NCBI RefSeq assembly: GCF_001507855.1
Contig: NZ_LGEN01000004.1
Location: 86,315-150,314 of the forward strand
Reading direction: 5' to 3'
Source of the DNA: Halomonas sp. 54_146
GTDB lineage: Bacteria; Pseudomonadota; Gammaproteobacteria; Pseudomonadales; Halomonadaceae
DNA: 64,000 nt
The translations under genes and the position numbers were made by a program. Within the stretch, counting starts at the first letter, position 1. Each line of letters begins with the position of its first letter. Shown here one piece after another: positions 8,486 through 16,188 of this stretch. The notes beneath the pieces are model-generated. The model had not been told where the DNA came from. It was given only the letters and a program-made list of their open reading frames with translations, and did no database searches.

Positions 8486-10501
8486 TCAACGAACTGGCGG
8501 CACGGCTTCAAGCGCCAGTTCAACGCGGTTTCGGCCGCTGTGTTTAGCGCGGTACATGGCGTCATCCGCCCGGGAAATGATGGTTTTACAGCTGTCGCCC
8601 GCCTGCCAAACGGCCACACCGATACTGACCGTAATGGTTTGGTCGAACCCTTCTATGTGCAGCGCCGCTATCAGCGTGCGCAGCCGTTCGGCTAGGCCAA
8701 CGGCGGCATCAACATCGGAGTGAGTCGCCAGCACGATAAACTCTTCGCCTCCCCAGCGCCCTAAGTGGTCGCAGCCACGCAGCGAGTTTTCCACCAGGTG
8801 CGCCAGGGCAACCAGCACGTCATCGCCCACACCATGGCCGTAGCTATCATTGATTTGTTTGAAGTTATCGACATCAAACAGCAGCAGCGCAAAGCCAGCC
8901 CCATACCGCTTAGCCGCCACTAGCTCGGCGTTAATGGCTTCTTCAATGCGATAGCGGTTCCACACTTTAGTTAGCGGGTCAAAATGCGCCAACTGCTCCA
9001 GGCGCTGATTGGCCTCGGCAAGGGCTTTGCGTTCACGCTCCAGGTGCATGTTCAGCAGGCCAATCTCATAGGCGGAAATGGCCAGCGTCAGGTCTTCGCC
9101 TAAGTCTACCGCTGCCAGGCACTCTACCCGTTGCCACGCTTCACTCTTGCCCATTACCTCTTCAAACCAAGCAACCGATGGCGCAACGACTGACCCAGGC
9201 TGCAGGCTGGTAGCCGGCTGCATCGCCCAGTAGAGCGTTTCGACTTGCTCAGGGCGGAAAAAAATCAGCCAAGCGCGCTGGGTTGAGTTCATCGGCAGCG
9301 GTACGGCTAAGGCGCCACATTGCTCTGGCATGGCGAGCGAGCAGGTTAACGTCTCTTTCGCCAGTTCTCGGGTGCACCATGGGCCGCTGCTGAGATGGGC
9401 TCTTTCCAGGCGCAGCACAAACTGGCTGATGGCTTCTGGGCTCGGCGTCACCCCCGCTTGGTACGCCCCGCCATTTATCCATAGCACCACGCCGTGAGCG
9501 CGAAACAGTTTCATCCACGTAGCGGCATGCTTATAGAGCAGCTGCTGAGGGCTTTGGGGCTCGCTGCGTGCTTGGGCACCTAACACCAGGCTATCTTGCA
9601 CGCGCTGGAGGTAGTGTGCCTCTTGGCGCGCTCGCAACAGCAACAGGCGCTGCATCGCCATTTGCACCAACGTGAGCACTGCCTCGCGTACCTGCGGCCC
9701 AACCGGATGAGCAGCGACCGAATGGCAAGACACCAGCCCCCATAAGTCAGTGTCTCCCTGCATCGCTAAGCTGAGCGACCCCCTTACTCCCAGCTGCTGC
9801 AAGTAGCGCTGGCGCTCGGGCGCGGGCGCACGAAAAAAATTTCCGCTCATACTCACGCCTGGAGACGCGGGCACTAACGTTTCTGGCGGGGCATTAACAT
9901 CTTCAATTAACCGCACCGGGTGGTTTTCGTAGCTTCGCCGCAAGGCAAGCGGAAAGTCGCTGGCGGGAAAGCGCTGCCCTAGCAACGATGGCAAATGCTC
10001 CCCCAGCGCCTCAGCCACCATCAAAGCATGCCAATCGCTATCGAAATGACAGACGGTGACACGATCATGGCCGGTAATTTGTTGAATAGCGTTGACTAAC
10101 GAATCGAGCAACTCTTCTTGGTGAGTTGCTTTTGCCAAGTGCATTAGCCGCTCATTTACCGTACCCAGCAAGCGGCGCTTGCCCACAGGGTTGAGCGGTT
10201 CAATCTCAACGATGACCTGTTCACCTGTGCGGTAGGCATACAGTTGAAAGCGCACGCTGCTGTATTCAGGGCGAATAAATGCCAGCGGCCCAGGCAGGCG
10301 CTGTTGGCCTTGAAGCTCACGGCGCACCCGCTGACTGAGGCGCTTACCCAGCACGCAGGCAAGCGTTAGCTCCCCTTTTTCAGGGCGCTCGATACCGGTC
10401 AGGCGGGTTAAGTTCGTGCTAGTGGATTGGATGTGCCAACTATCAGCATCCAATACCAGCAGGGCACCGAACGACTGTAACAGTGGGTGGTGCTTGGGCA
10501 C
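8486..10501 (-). CDS. Phytochrome-like diguanylate cyclase (PAS-GAF-PHY-GGDEF)
   Basis: The 671 residues follow bacteriophytochrome layout. A PAS-like start (FGALLVLDAD) is followed by a GAF domain with PASDFP and LWGLVSCHS (phytochromes: PASDIP, LWGLIACHH), a PHY domain with FRPEQVETLYW, and a C-terminal GGDEF domain. The active site reads GGEEF and the inhibitory site RGCD lies five residues before it, so cyclic-di-GMP synthesis with product feedback is likely. The protein begins at the point where the bilin-binding cysteine should be, and the first cysteine is near residue 49. The PHY tongue PRxSF reads APSVA. Light sensing is therefore doubtful. The start is GTG with GAGG 8 bases upstream, 18 bases after the stator gene and in the same frame as it. 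Confidence 0.87.
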   Translation of the reverse strand: MPKHHPLLQSFGALLVLDADSWHIQSTSTNLTRLTGIERPEKGELTLACVLGKRLSQRVRRELQGQQRLPGPLAFIRPEYSSVRFQLYAYRTGEQVIVEIEPLNPVGKRRLLGTVNERLMHLAKATHQEELLDSLVNAIQQITGHDRVTVCHFDSDWHALMVAEALGEHLPSLLGQRFPASDFPLALRRSYENHPVRLIEDVNAPPETLVPASPGVSMSGNFFRAPAPERQRYLQQLGVRGSLSLAMQGDTDLWGLVSCHSVAAHPVGPQVREAVLTLVQMAMQRLLLLRARQEAHYLQRVQDSLVLGAQARSEPQSPQQLLYKHAATWMKLFRAHGVVLWINGGAYQAGVTPSPEAISQFVLRLERAHLSSGPWCTRELAKETLTCSLAMPEQCGALAVPLPMNSTQRAWLIFFRPEQVETLYWAMQPATSLQPGSVVAPSVAWFEEVMGKSEAWQRVECLAAVDLGEDLTLAISAYEIGLLNMHLERERKALAEANQRLEQLAHFDPLTKVWNRYRIEEAINAELVAAKRYGAGFALLLFDVDNFKQINDSYGHGVGDDVLVALAHLVENSLRGCDHLGRWGGEEFIVLATHSDVDAAVGLAERLRTLIAALHIEGFDQTITVSIGVAVWQAGDSCKTIISRADDAMYRAKHSGRNRVELALEAVPPVR

Positions 10502-10519
10502 GGAAGTGGCCTCGAAAAT

Positions 10520-11194
10520 CTATTCACCCTCGACCTGCTGCCTTAGCAACAGTTCTACGCGCCGGTTGGCTGCTCGCCCTTCCGAGGTTGCGTTCGTTTC
10601 CATGGGTTGGGTGTCGGCATAACCGACGGCCCGCATACGAGAAATATTAAACCCCTGGCGCTCAAGATGGCGCACAACGGCGATTGCCCGTGCTGAAGAA
10701 AGCTCCCAGTTAGACGGAAAGCGAGCGGTTGAAATGGGTATGCTATCGGTATGCCCTTCCACCGAAATCTGCCCATCAAAACTGGCTAACACCTCTATGA
10801 GGCTTTCTACCACGCCACGCCCTTGCGCGGTTAGCACTGCTTGGCCGCTGGCAAATAGCAGGCTGTCGTCAATCCGCAGGGTAACCCCTTCCCGCCCCTG
10901 GGAAACGCTAACGCCTGGAATATCCAAGCCTGATAACTGCGGCCGCACACCTGAATGACGGGGCTGAATGCCGGTTGCCAGGGTGGCTAGCGGCAGCGAT
11001 GATACAGCGCTAAACGCGCGCATAAAAGCGCTATCACTGGCTTCACCTTCACCGGGTGGCGTTAATGCCAGCAGCAATACAAAGAGCGTAATGAGTAGCG
11101 TCAGCACATCGAGATAACTGGTTAGCCACGCTTCATCGCCATCTTCTGGCGATGAAGACATTTCCAGCGTGTGACGTGTCTCACGGTCTAGCAT
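10520..11194 (-). CDS. Second flagellar stator B subunit (MotD/MotB-like)
   Basis: This 224-residue protein has one N-terminal membrane helix (SYLDVLTLLITLFVLLLAL, about residues 26-44) with the conserved ion-binding Asp. An OmpA-type peptidoglycan-binding domain follows (VEGHTDSIPIS, ELSSARAIAVV, ANRRVELLL). It is shorter than the other MotB in the window (307 residues). With the neighbouring A subunit it should form a torque-generating unit anchored to the cell wall. AAGGGG precedes the ATG. It starts 6 bases after the A subunit stop, and its own TAG stop is followed in frame by the cyclase GTG. Confidence 0.88.
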   Translation of the reverse strand: MLDRETRHTLEMSSSPEDGDEAWLTSYLDVLTLLITLFVLLLALTPPGEGEASDSAFMRAFSAVSSLPLATLATGIQPRHSGVRPQLSGLDIPGVSVSQGREGVTLRIDDSLLFASGQAVLTAQGRGVVESLIEVLASFDGQISVEGHTDSIPISTARFPSNWELSSARAIAVVRHLERQGFNISRMRAVGYADTQPMETNATSEGRAANRRVELLLRQQVEGE

Positions 11195-11200
11195 AGCGTT

Positions 11201-12019
11201 TTACCCCTTCGCCTCAGAGCTGGCGGGGGCAGGCCGCGGCTTGACGCTCTCATCACGAATTTCATCGTGATAGTTGGCCACAAACGAGTTGAGCGTTTCT
11301 TCAATAAACGACGGCAGGCGGCGCTTGGTAATCAGTGAAATACCTTCCAACACCATGTTCATGGTGATTAAACGCTCTTCTGTACGGCGCTCCAATTTTA
11401 CCGCAATGGGTTTAAACACCAGGTTGGCTAACAAAATGCCGTAGAAGGTGGTTAACAGAGCCACTGCCATACGTGGGCCAATCACCTGCAGGTCGCCTGC
11501 ATCCATGACTTCCAACATATTCACTAGCCCTACCAGCGTACCGATCATGCCAAACGCGGGCGCGTAGGTGGCCATGGTGCGAAATATTTGTGCTTCAGCG
11601 TGCTCGCGCGCTTTTAGGCGGGCAATACGCCACCGCAGCATGTCAAAAATCTCATCCTCTTTGGTGTTGGCAATCACCAGTTGGATACCGGTACGAAGAA
11701 AGGGGTTACGGGTGTGCTCAAGCTCGCGCTCTACCGCTCGCACGTCGCCCTTAAACCACAGCCGGGACATATCGACCAGCTCGCGGATATCATCGCGCAC
11801 GTAGGTATTTTCACGCCGGAATACCAGCCCCACCAATCGCACCACCCGTAGCACTTCTTTTAGTGGGTAGCTGATAAAGGTGGCCGCTAGCGTGCCAGTC
11901 ACTACGATGGCCAGCCCCGGCAAGTTAATAAAGCTTTCAGGAGACTCTGCAGTGAAAAACAGCACGCTGACCAGCAACAGTATGCTGGCAAGTATGCCTA
12001 TTAGCGTCGAAGGATTCAT
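11201..12019 (-). CDS. Second flagellar stator A subunit (PomA/MotC-like)
   Basis: The 272-residue MotA/TolQ/ExbB-family membrane protein has two N-terminal helices, a large cytoplasmic loop with the charged rotor-interacting region, and two C-terminal helices. YAPAFGMIGTLVGLVNML and MAVALLTTFYGILLAN resemble PomA and MotC much more than the enteric MotA also found here at 31673-32542. Sodium coupling is possible but cannot be proven from this. AAGGAG stands 7 bases before the ATG at 12019. It lies 40 bases after fliA and is probably cotranscribed with it. Confidence 0.88.
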   Translation of the reverse strand: MNPSTLIGILASILLLVSVLFFTAESPESFINLPGLAIVVTGTLAATFISYPLKEVLRVVRLVGLVFRRENTYVRDDIRELVDMSRLWFKGDVRAVERELEHTRNPFLRTGIQLVIANTKEDEIFDMLRWRIARLKAREHAEAQIFRTMATYAPAFGMIGTLVGLVNMLEVMDAGDLQVIGPRMAVALLTTFYGILLANLVFKPIAVKLERRTEERLITMNMVLEGISLITKRRLPSFIEETLNSFVANYHDEIRDESVKPRPAPASSEAKG

Positions 12020-12059
12020 CCACGGCTCCTTGCCGGTAACAAGTAAGTAAACATTGGGA

Positions 12060-12761
12060 TTACATCGCGTCGTGTAAGCGTGCGCGTAAACGACTGACAG
12101 CCTGGCTGTGCAGTTGAGAAACCCGTGACTCAGTCACGCCCAGCACAGCCCCTACTTCTTTGAGGTTGAGCTCTTCTTGGTAGTAGAGCGCCATCAGCAG
12201 CTTTTCACGCTCTGGAAGCGCTTCAATTGCCTCAATCAGCGTTTCCCGCTGCTGGCCATCAAGCAGTTGTGCAAAGGGCGAGTTTGCCAGTTCATGGTTA
12301 GCCGGTTCACTGCCATCAGCAACCAACTCTTCAAACGGCAACAGCTGACCGCTGTTGGTGTCGTTGAGCAGCTGCTGATAATCGCTCAACGGCATCTCTA
12401 GAAACCGCGCTATTTCACTCTCTTCTGGGGCACGCCCTAGCTGCTGTTCTAGCTGGCGAACGGCACTGTCTACCGCGCGCGCTGAACGACGAACGCTGCG
12501 CGGCAGCCAATCACGGGTGCGCAATTCATCCATCATCGCACCACGAATACGCTGGCTTGCGAAGGTCGCAAAGGTCGCACCTTGGGTGGCATCAAAACGA
12601 CCGAGCGCCTCCAGCAGCCCCACCATGCCGGCTTGAATAAGATCATCGAGTTCAATGCTTGCTGGCAACCGGATCTGTAGCGTCAAGGCCTGACGTCGCA
12701 CCAGTGGCATGTATTGCGTTAACAGCTCGCTCTGTTTGATCCTGCCTTGTGCTGTGTACAT
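12060..12761 (-). CDS. fliA: Flagellar sigma factor FliA (sigma-28)
   Basis: The 233-residue sigma-70-family factor directs RNA polymerase to late flagellar promoters. Region 2 shows ELDDLIQAGMVGLLEALGRFD and the -10 recognition part (FATFASQRIRGAMMDELR). Region 4 shows LPEREKLLMALYYQEELNLKEVGAVLG and a helix-turn-helix ending VTESRVSQLHSQA. Length and motifs match FliA, and the short region 1 excludes housekeeping sigma factors. Its anti-sigma factor FlgM is encoded at the other end of the window, and four matching promoters were found. It lies downstream of flhE and ahead of the second stator genes. Confidence 0.96.
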   Translation of the reverse strand: MYTAQGRIKQSELLTQYMPLVRRQALTLQIRLPASIELDDLIQAGMVGLLEALGRFDATQGATFATFASQRIRGAMMDELRTRDWLPRSVRRSARAVDSAVRQLEQQLGRAPEESEIARFLEMPLSDYQQLLNDTNSGQLLPFEELVADGSEPANHELANSPFAQLLDGQQRETLIEAIEALPEREKLLMALYYQEELNLKEVGAVLGVTESRVSQLHSQAVSRLRARLHDAM

Positions 12762-12787
12762 CCTCTCGCCTCGCGGCTATACAGCCT

Positions 12788-13228
12788 TCACTGATAGTTC
12801 ACAATCATTTGCAACCCCTGCACACGAACCGGGCGCTGCCCTGGGCTTAAGGAAAAGCGAAAATGTAGCGGCGCATTGGCTGTTCGTCCTGCCAGCGCGG
12901 TGGTGGAACCACGCATGCCGGTTAGCGCAACGCACTGTTCGGGATGACACAACCAGGCGTTTAACTGCGCCCCCGGCGGGTGTTGGAACTGCCAGTGAAT
13001 GCGCTCAAGCTGCCCCGCCTGAACGTTGGCACCCTTCGGCGCGGTGACGGTTTGGCTGGCACTCGCCCGGTCACTCATCGCCACCATCAGCCCCGGAAGT
13101 TGGCTGCTCCAGCTTCCCGTTGCCGCCTGGGCATTGCCTATTAGTACGGTCAGCGCTATCAGTACGCTCAACGCTATCAGTACGCTCAACACGGCGGTGT
13201 ATATCAACCTTAAAGGCCAGCTTAACAT
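12788..13228 (-). CDS. flhE: Flagellar protein FlhE
   Basis: This 146-residue exported protein matches the enteric FlhE pattern: GSWSSQ near the mature N-terminus, WLCHPEQCVALTGMRGST (enteric: RLCSQSRCVELEGQSGTT) and a terminal QMIVNYQ (enteric: EVIVNYR). FlhE is a periplasmic protein linked to proper closure of the flagellar export channel. In enterics it follows flhA; here two genes lie between. The ATG at 13228 has GAGG 10 bases upstream. The signal peptide hydrophobic core is lengthened by an in-frame duplication (VLIALS then VLIALT). Confidence 0.85.
   Translation of the reverse strand: MLSWPLRLIYTAVLSVLIALSVLIALTVLIGNAQAATGSWSSQLPGLMVAMSDRASASQTVTAPKGANVQAGQLERIHWQFQHPPGAQLNAWLCHPEQCVALTGMRGSTTALAGRTANAPLHFRFSLSPGQRPVRVQGLQMIVNYQ
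13148..13192. repeat. 18-bp direct repeat in the flhE signal sequence
   Basis: The sequence CGCTATCAGTACGCTCAA occurs twice in direct succession in this interval. It encodes two copies of a hydrophobic hexapeptide in the FlhE signal peptide, so the hydrophobic core is longer than usual. It looks like a recent in-frame tandem duplication. Confidence 0.75.
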
Positions 13229-13253
13229 GCTTGTTATCCTCGGCGGAGAATGC

Positions 13254-13931
13254 TCATCGTGCAAGTACGAGAAGCTCCATCTTTAAGTAGTAATCGGCAG
13301 CTTCTCGCAAGTTATCGAGTAAACCTTGGCGCGGCAAGTGGGGTTCGTGCAGTGCTAATAAACGGCTCGGCCCACCATGCTCGCGCAGCTGGCGCAGCGT
13401 GCGGTACATGGCGGCAAACGCATCGGCATCGCTATTGACCCACAGCGCCCAACGGCGGCATTCATTGCGCAGCTGCGCCAGGTTGTCGGCATCGGCCATT
13501 ACGATACGAATTTCCCAATCGTCTGGGTCTCCTGCCCAGCGCCGCCCCAGCGCGGACCACTGCCCCAGGCGTGCTTTGACCCTATTCACCTGCGTTACGC
13601 CACTACCGGGCAAGCCAACAACATAAAGCGGCGTTTTGACCGCGGGCGGAGCTACCCGCGCAGGTTCTTCTATAGGTGACGACGCAGGTGCTGCCAGCGA
13701 TTCCTGTGTGGGCTCCTGCGTGGGCTCCTGCGTGGGCTCCTGTGCGGGTTCCTCTGCTGGTGACGCCGCAGGTGCTGCCAGCGGTTCCTGCGCAAGTTCC
13801 TGTGTAGGCTCCTGCGAAGAAGCGGGCGCATACTCCGCCGCCGGCACATCAACAGAGGCTTCCGCCTGTTGCTTTTGGCGCTGTAAATCAGCCCACTTAC
13901 GCAGCCCAGTCGCTTGATCTTGACCGCTCAC
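13254..13931 (-). CDS. Unrecognised protein in the flhG (fleN) position
   Basis: The gene overlaps the flhF stop by 4 bases (GTGA) and has AGAGGG upstream of its GTG. FlhG, a MinD-type ATPase, would be expected here, but the 225-residue product lacks KGGVGKT and the MinD fold pattern. Residues 1-30 are polar with a possible helix. Residues 40-92 are a Pro/Glu/Gln/Ala-rich repeat (EPTQ units). Residues 98-225 form a compact domain starting PLYVVGLPGSGVTQ, reminiscent of a P-loop but without the lysine, and ending in an amphipathic helix. It could be a strongly diverged partner of FlhF or an unrelated protein; no function is claimed. Lineage-restricted occurrence is likely but unchecked. Confidence 0.8.
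   Translation of the reverse strand: MSGQDQATGLRKWADLQRQKQQAEASVDVPAAEYAPASSQEPTQELAQEPLAAPAASPAEEPAQEPTQEPTQEPTQESLAAPASSPIEEPARVAPPAVKTPLYVVGLPGSGVTQVNRVKARLGQWSALGRRWAGDPDDWEIRIVMADADNLAQLRNECRRWALWVNSDADAFAAMYRTLRQLREHGGPSRLLALHEPHLPRQGLLDNLREAADYYLKMELLVLAR
13675..13820. repeat. Nested tandem repeats in the gene after flhF
   Basis: An imperfect 84-bp duplication starts at 13675 and 13759. Inside it four successive 12-bp units (about 13705-13752) encode Glu-Pro-Thr-Gln-like tetrapeptides. Reading frame is preserved throughout, so copy number may vary between strains. Confidence 0.75.
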
Positions 13932-16132
13932 GCCACACCCTCTCGGCTAACACTGCCCAACTGGCGAATGGCATCGCGAGCCATAAAGGCGTAAACCAAC
14001 GCGTCCAGCATACCGGTGTCGCGGCGGCGGCGACTGGTTCCCAATAGGCTCAGCAGATCACCACGCAGCGTTTGCGCGTCGTCATCCTCGGCGACATCAA
14101 GATGCCCGGCAACTGCCGCCACACCACTGGCCATCAAAAGACGTACTTCTGCGCTAAGTTCGCCGCTGTCGGCGTCTTTTAACTGCTGCCATGCACGACG
14201 CGTTAGCGCTGCCAGCCCTTCACTTTGCAGCTGGGTTAGCAGCAGCGACAACACTTCTGAGCCCAGCCGAGCGGGGGTGAGCCAGTAGCGGCGCGCCACT
14301 ACTTTGGCGCTTTCTGGGTCGCGCACTTCGCCATACCAGGCAAGCAGGGGAAGCTCTGACGCATCCTGCACGTCAACATCCGCGTAGGCGGTCCACAGCT
14401 GCATGGTTTGCCCACGAAAACGCACGCCTACATGGTGCGTTAATAGGCTGTCATTAAATAACTGGCGCAGCGACTGGCGCTCGCGGTGGAAGACGATACG
14501 CTGACTGGGCGCGGCTTGGCTGATCCACGTCAAATGCTGGGCCTCTAACCACGTTAGCGCATCGGCATCGGGCAGGCGGGGCAGCAAATGCACGGCAACC
14601 CCACAGGATGCCGAGAGTGCCGCTAAACGCGGCTGCCAGCCGGCGGCATGACGGTGTTGCAGCCAAGGTAGCGCCAGCCAAGCGCCGTCCGTGTCCAGGC
14701 CTATATCGGGCATTGCCCAATCACAGCCGCGCTCGTTACGTCGCGCTGACCACGCCATGCCGAGCATGTCATCACTAGGTGGATAAGCGCTCAGCAATGC
14801 GGTAAGACGCGTGTCTTGAACACTGCCTGGCAGCGACGCTAAATTCCAGGTTTCTTCTAACGCTGCAAACCCGGTAATGCGCTGGCGAAGCCGCGCCAAC
14901 AGCGAGGATAACCGCCGCCCTTGGCCCAGCACATCCCGCGACCAGCGCGGCATACCCATCGGTATATCCGCATGCTGTGGCCGTTCACGCTGCGGTGTCG
15001 CCGTGCTCAGCGCTTGGTCCACTAGCGCGGCTGGGGCGGCAACCGCCATATCTTCAGGCACCTGCTGGCCATTTGAACCAAACAGCACGCGCATACCGTG
15101 GCGCATAACAATATCAAGCACCGGGGCAAGCCGCCCTGCTTCATCTTGCTTGGTGATAATGCAGTCATCTAATTCAGCGCCCGCCGCCCGCGCGGCCTGG
15201 CGATAACGCAGCACAACTTCTTCGAGGGTTTCCGGCTGGCTGGCGGCATTGAGCAGCAGCACCAGACGCACCCGCGAGCGCCCACCCTGAAGATGAGCGA
15301 TCTGCTCAATCACCCGCTGGTCACGCTGGCTCATGCCGACGGTGTCGATAATCACCCACTGTTTGCCCTGCAGGCGACCCAGCAAATCGTCGATGGGTTG
15401 TTCCGCATCCAGCGCGTACATGGGTGTATCCAGCAGGCGCGCATAAATACGTAGTTGCTCATGTGCACCGATCCGGAAGCTGTCAGTCGTGACCAACGCG
15501 ACTGGACGCGTGCCGTGTCGCATAACAAAGCGAGCTGCCAGTTTAGCCGTAGTCGTGGTTTTCCCCACCCCCGTTGGTCCCACCAGCGCGACAATCCCGG
15601 TTTGGTCGAAGAAGCTGGCTTCATCGCTCAACACACAAAGGCGTTCGATCAGCTGCTGTCGCAGCCACTGCAGGGGCGCTTCGCTGTCGGCATTTAACGC
15701 GGCAAGCGGTTCGGGAAGCCCTGTCAGTAGCTCATCGGCAAGCTCGCTGCTGAAACCAACGTTCCATAGCAGTTGGCGCAGGCGGGCGGCCGTTCCCGTT
15801 GCTAGCGGCGGCTGGTAGGCAGCCGCTTTTGCGGGTGCGCTGCTTGCCAGCAGCTCCCGCATATCCTGCATCTCACGCAATAACCGCTCGCTCATTGCCT
15901 GCATGGAGTCTTGCATTGGCGGCGCTGGCGATGGTTCTGGAGACGATGCCCCTGGAAGAAGTGACTCTGGCGAAGGCTCAAAATGGTCAATAGCTTCATC
16001 CGCCATGGCCAGAATCTCAACGCCCCCTTCGGTGCGCCGATTAGCCACAATCAGGGCATCTTCACCGAGCGCTTCGCGCACTTGGCGCATCACATCACGA
16101 CTGTTGGCTCCCACGAAACGTCTAACGCTCAT
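13928..16132 (-). CDS. flhF: Flagellar SRP-family GTPase FlhF with long C-terminal extension
   Basis: FlhF is a signal-recognition-particle type GTPase that controls flagellar placement and early assembly. Residues 1-50 are the usual basic start (MSVRRFVGANSRDVMRQV); a Pro/Ser linker follows. The NG domain spans about 115-375, with P-loop GPTGVGKTTTTAK (185-197), TTDSFRIGAHEQL (215-227), DTVGM (263-267; usual DTAGM) and TKQDEAG (327-333; usual TKxDE). Most FlhF proteins end soon after this, but here about 330 more residues follow (400-734) with no domain I recognise. Total length is 734 against about 400-500 in Pseudomonas and Vibrio. It lies between flhA and the unknown gene. Confidence 0.93.
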   Translation of the reverse strand: MSVRRFVGANSRDVMRQVREALGEDALIVANRRTEGGVEILAMADEAIDHFEPSPESLLPGASSPEPSPAPPMQDSMQAMSERLLREMQDMRELLASSAPAKAAAYQPPLATGTAARLRQLLWNVGFSSELADELLTGLPEPLAALNADSEAPLQWLRQQLIERLCVLSDEASFFDQTGIVALVGPTGVGKTTTTAKLAARFVMRHGTRPVALVTTDSFRIGAHEQLRIYARLLDTPMYALDAEQPIDDLLGRLQGKQWVIIDTVGMSQRDQRVIEQIAHLQGGRSRVRLVLLLNAASQPETLEEVVLRYRQAARAAGAELDDCIITKQDEAGRLAPVLDIVMRHGMRVLFGSNGQQVPEDMAVAAPAALVDQALSTATPQRERPQHADIPMGMPRWSRDVLGQGRRLSSLLARLRQRITGFAALEETWNLASLPGSVQDTRLTALLSAYPPSDDMLGMAWSARRNERGCDWAMPDIGLDTDGAWLALPWLQHRHAAGWQPRLAALSASCGVAVHLLPRLPDADALTWLEAQHLTWISQAAPSQRIVFHRERQSLRQLFNDSLLTHHVGVRFRGQTMQLWTAYADVDVQDASELPLLAWYGEVRDPESAKVVARRYWLTPARLGSEVLSLLLTQLQSEGLAALTRRAWQQLKDADSGELSAEVRLLMASGVAAVAGHLDVAEDDDAQTLRGDLLSLLGTSRRRRDTGMLDALVYAFMARDAIRQLGSVSREGVA

Positions 16133-16188
16133 GACTTACCCTTTGCCTATGCTGAAAATGGTCAACGTTAGCCTATCACGGCAGGGGG

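Noticed and set aside
13254..13931. Annotating the gene after flhF as flhG/fleN by position
   Set aside because: The MinD-family motif KGGVGKT and the rest of the ATPase core are absent, so position alone does not justify the name.
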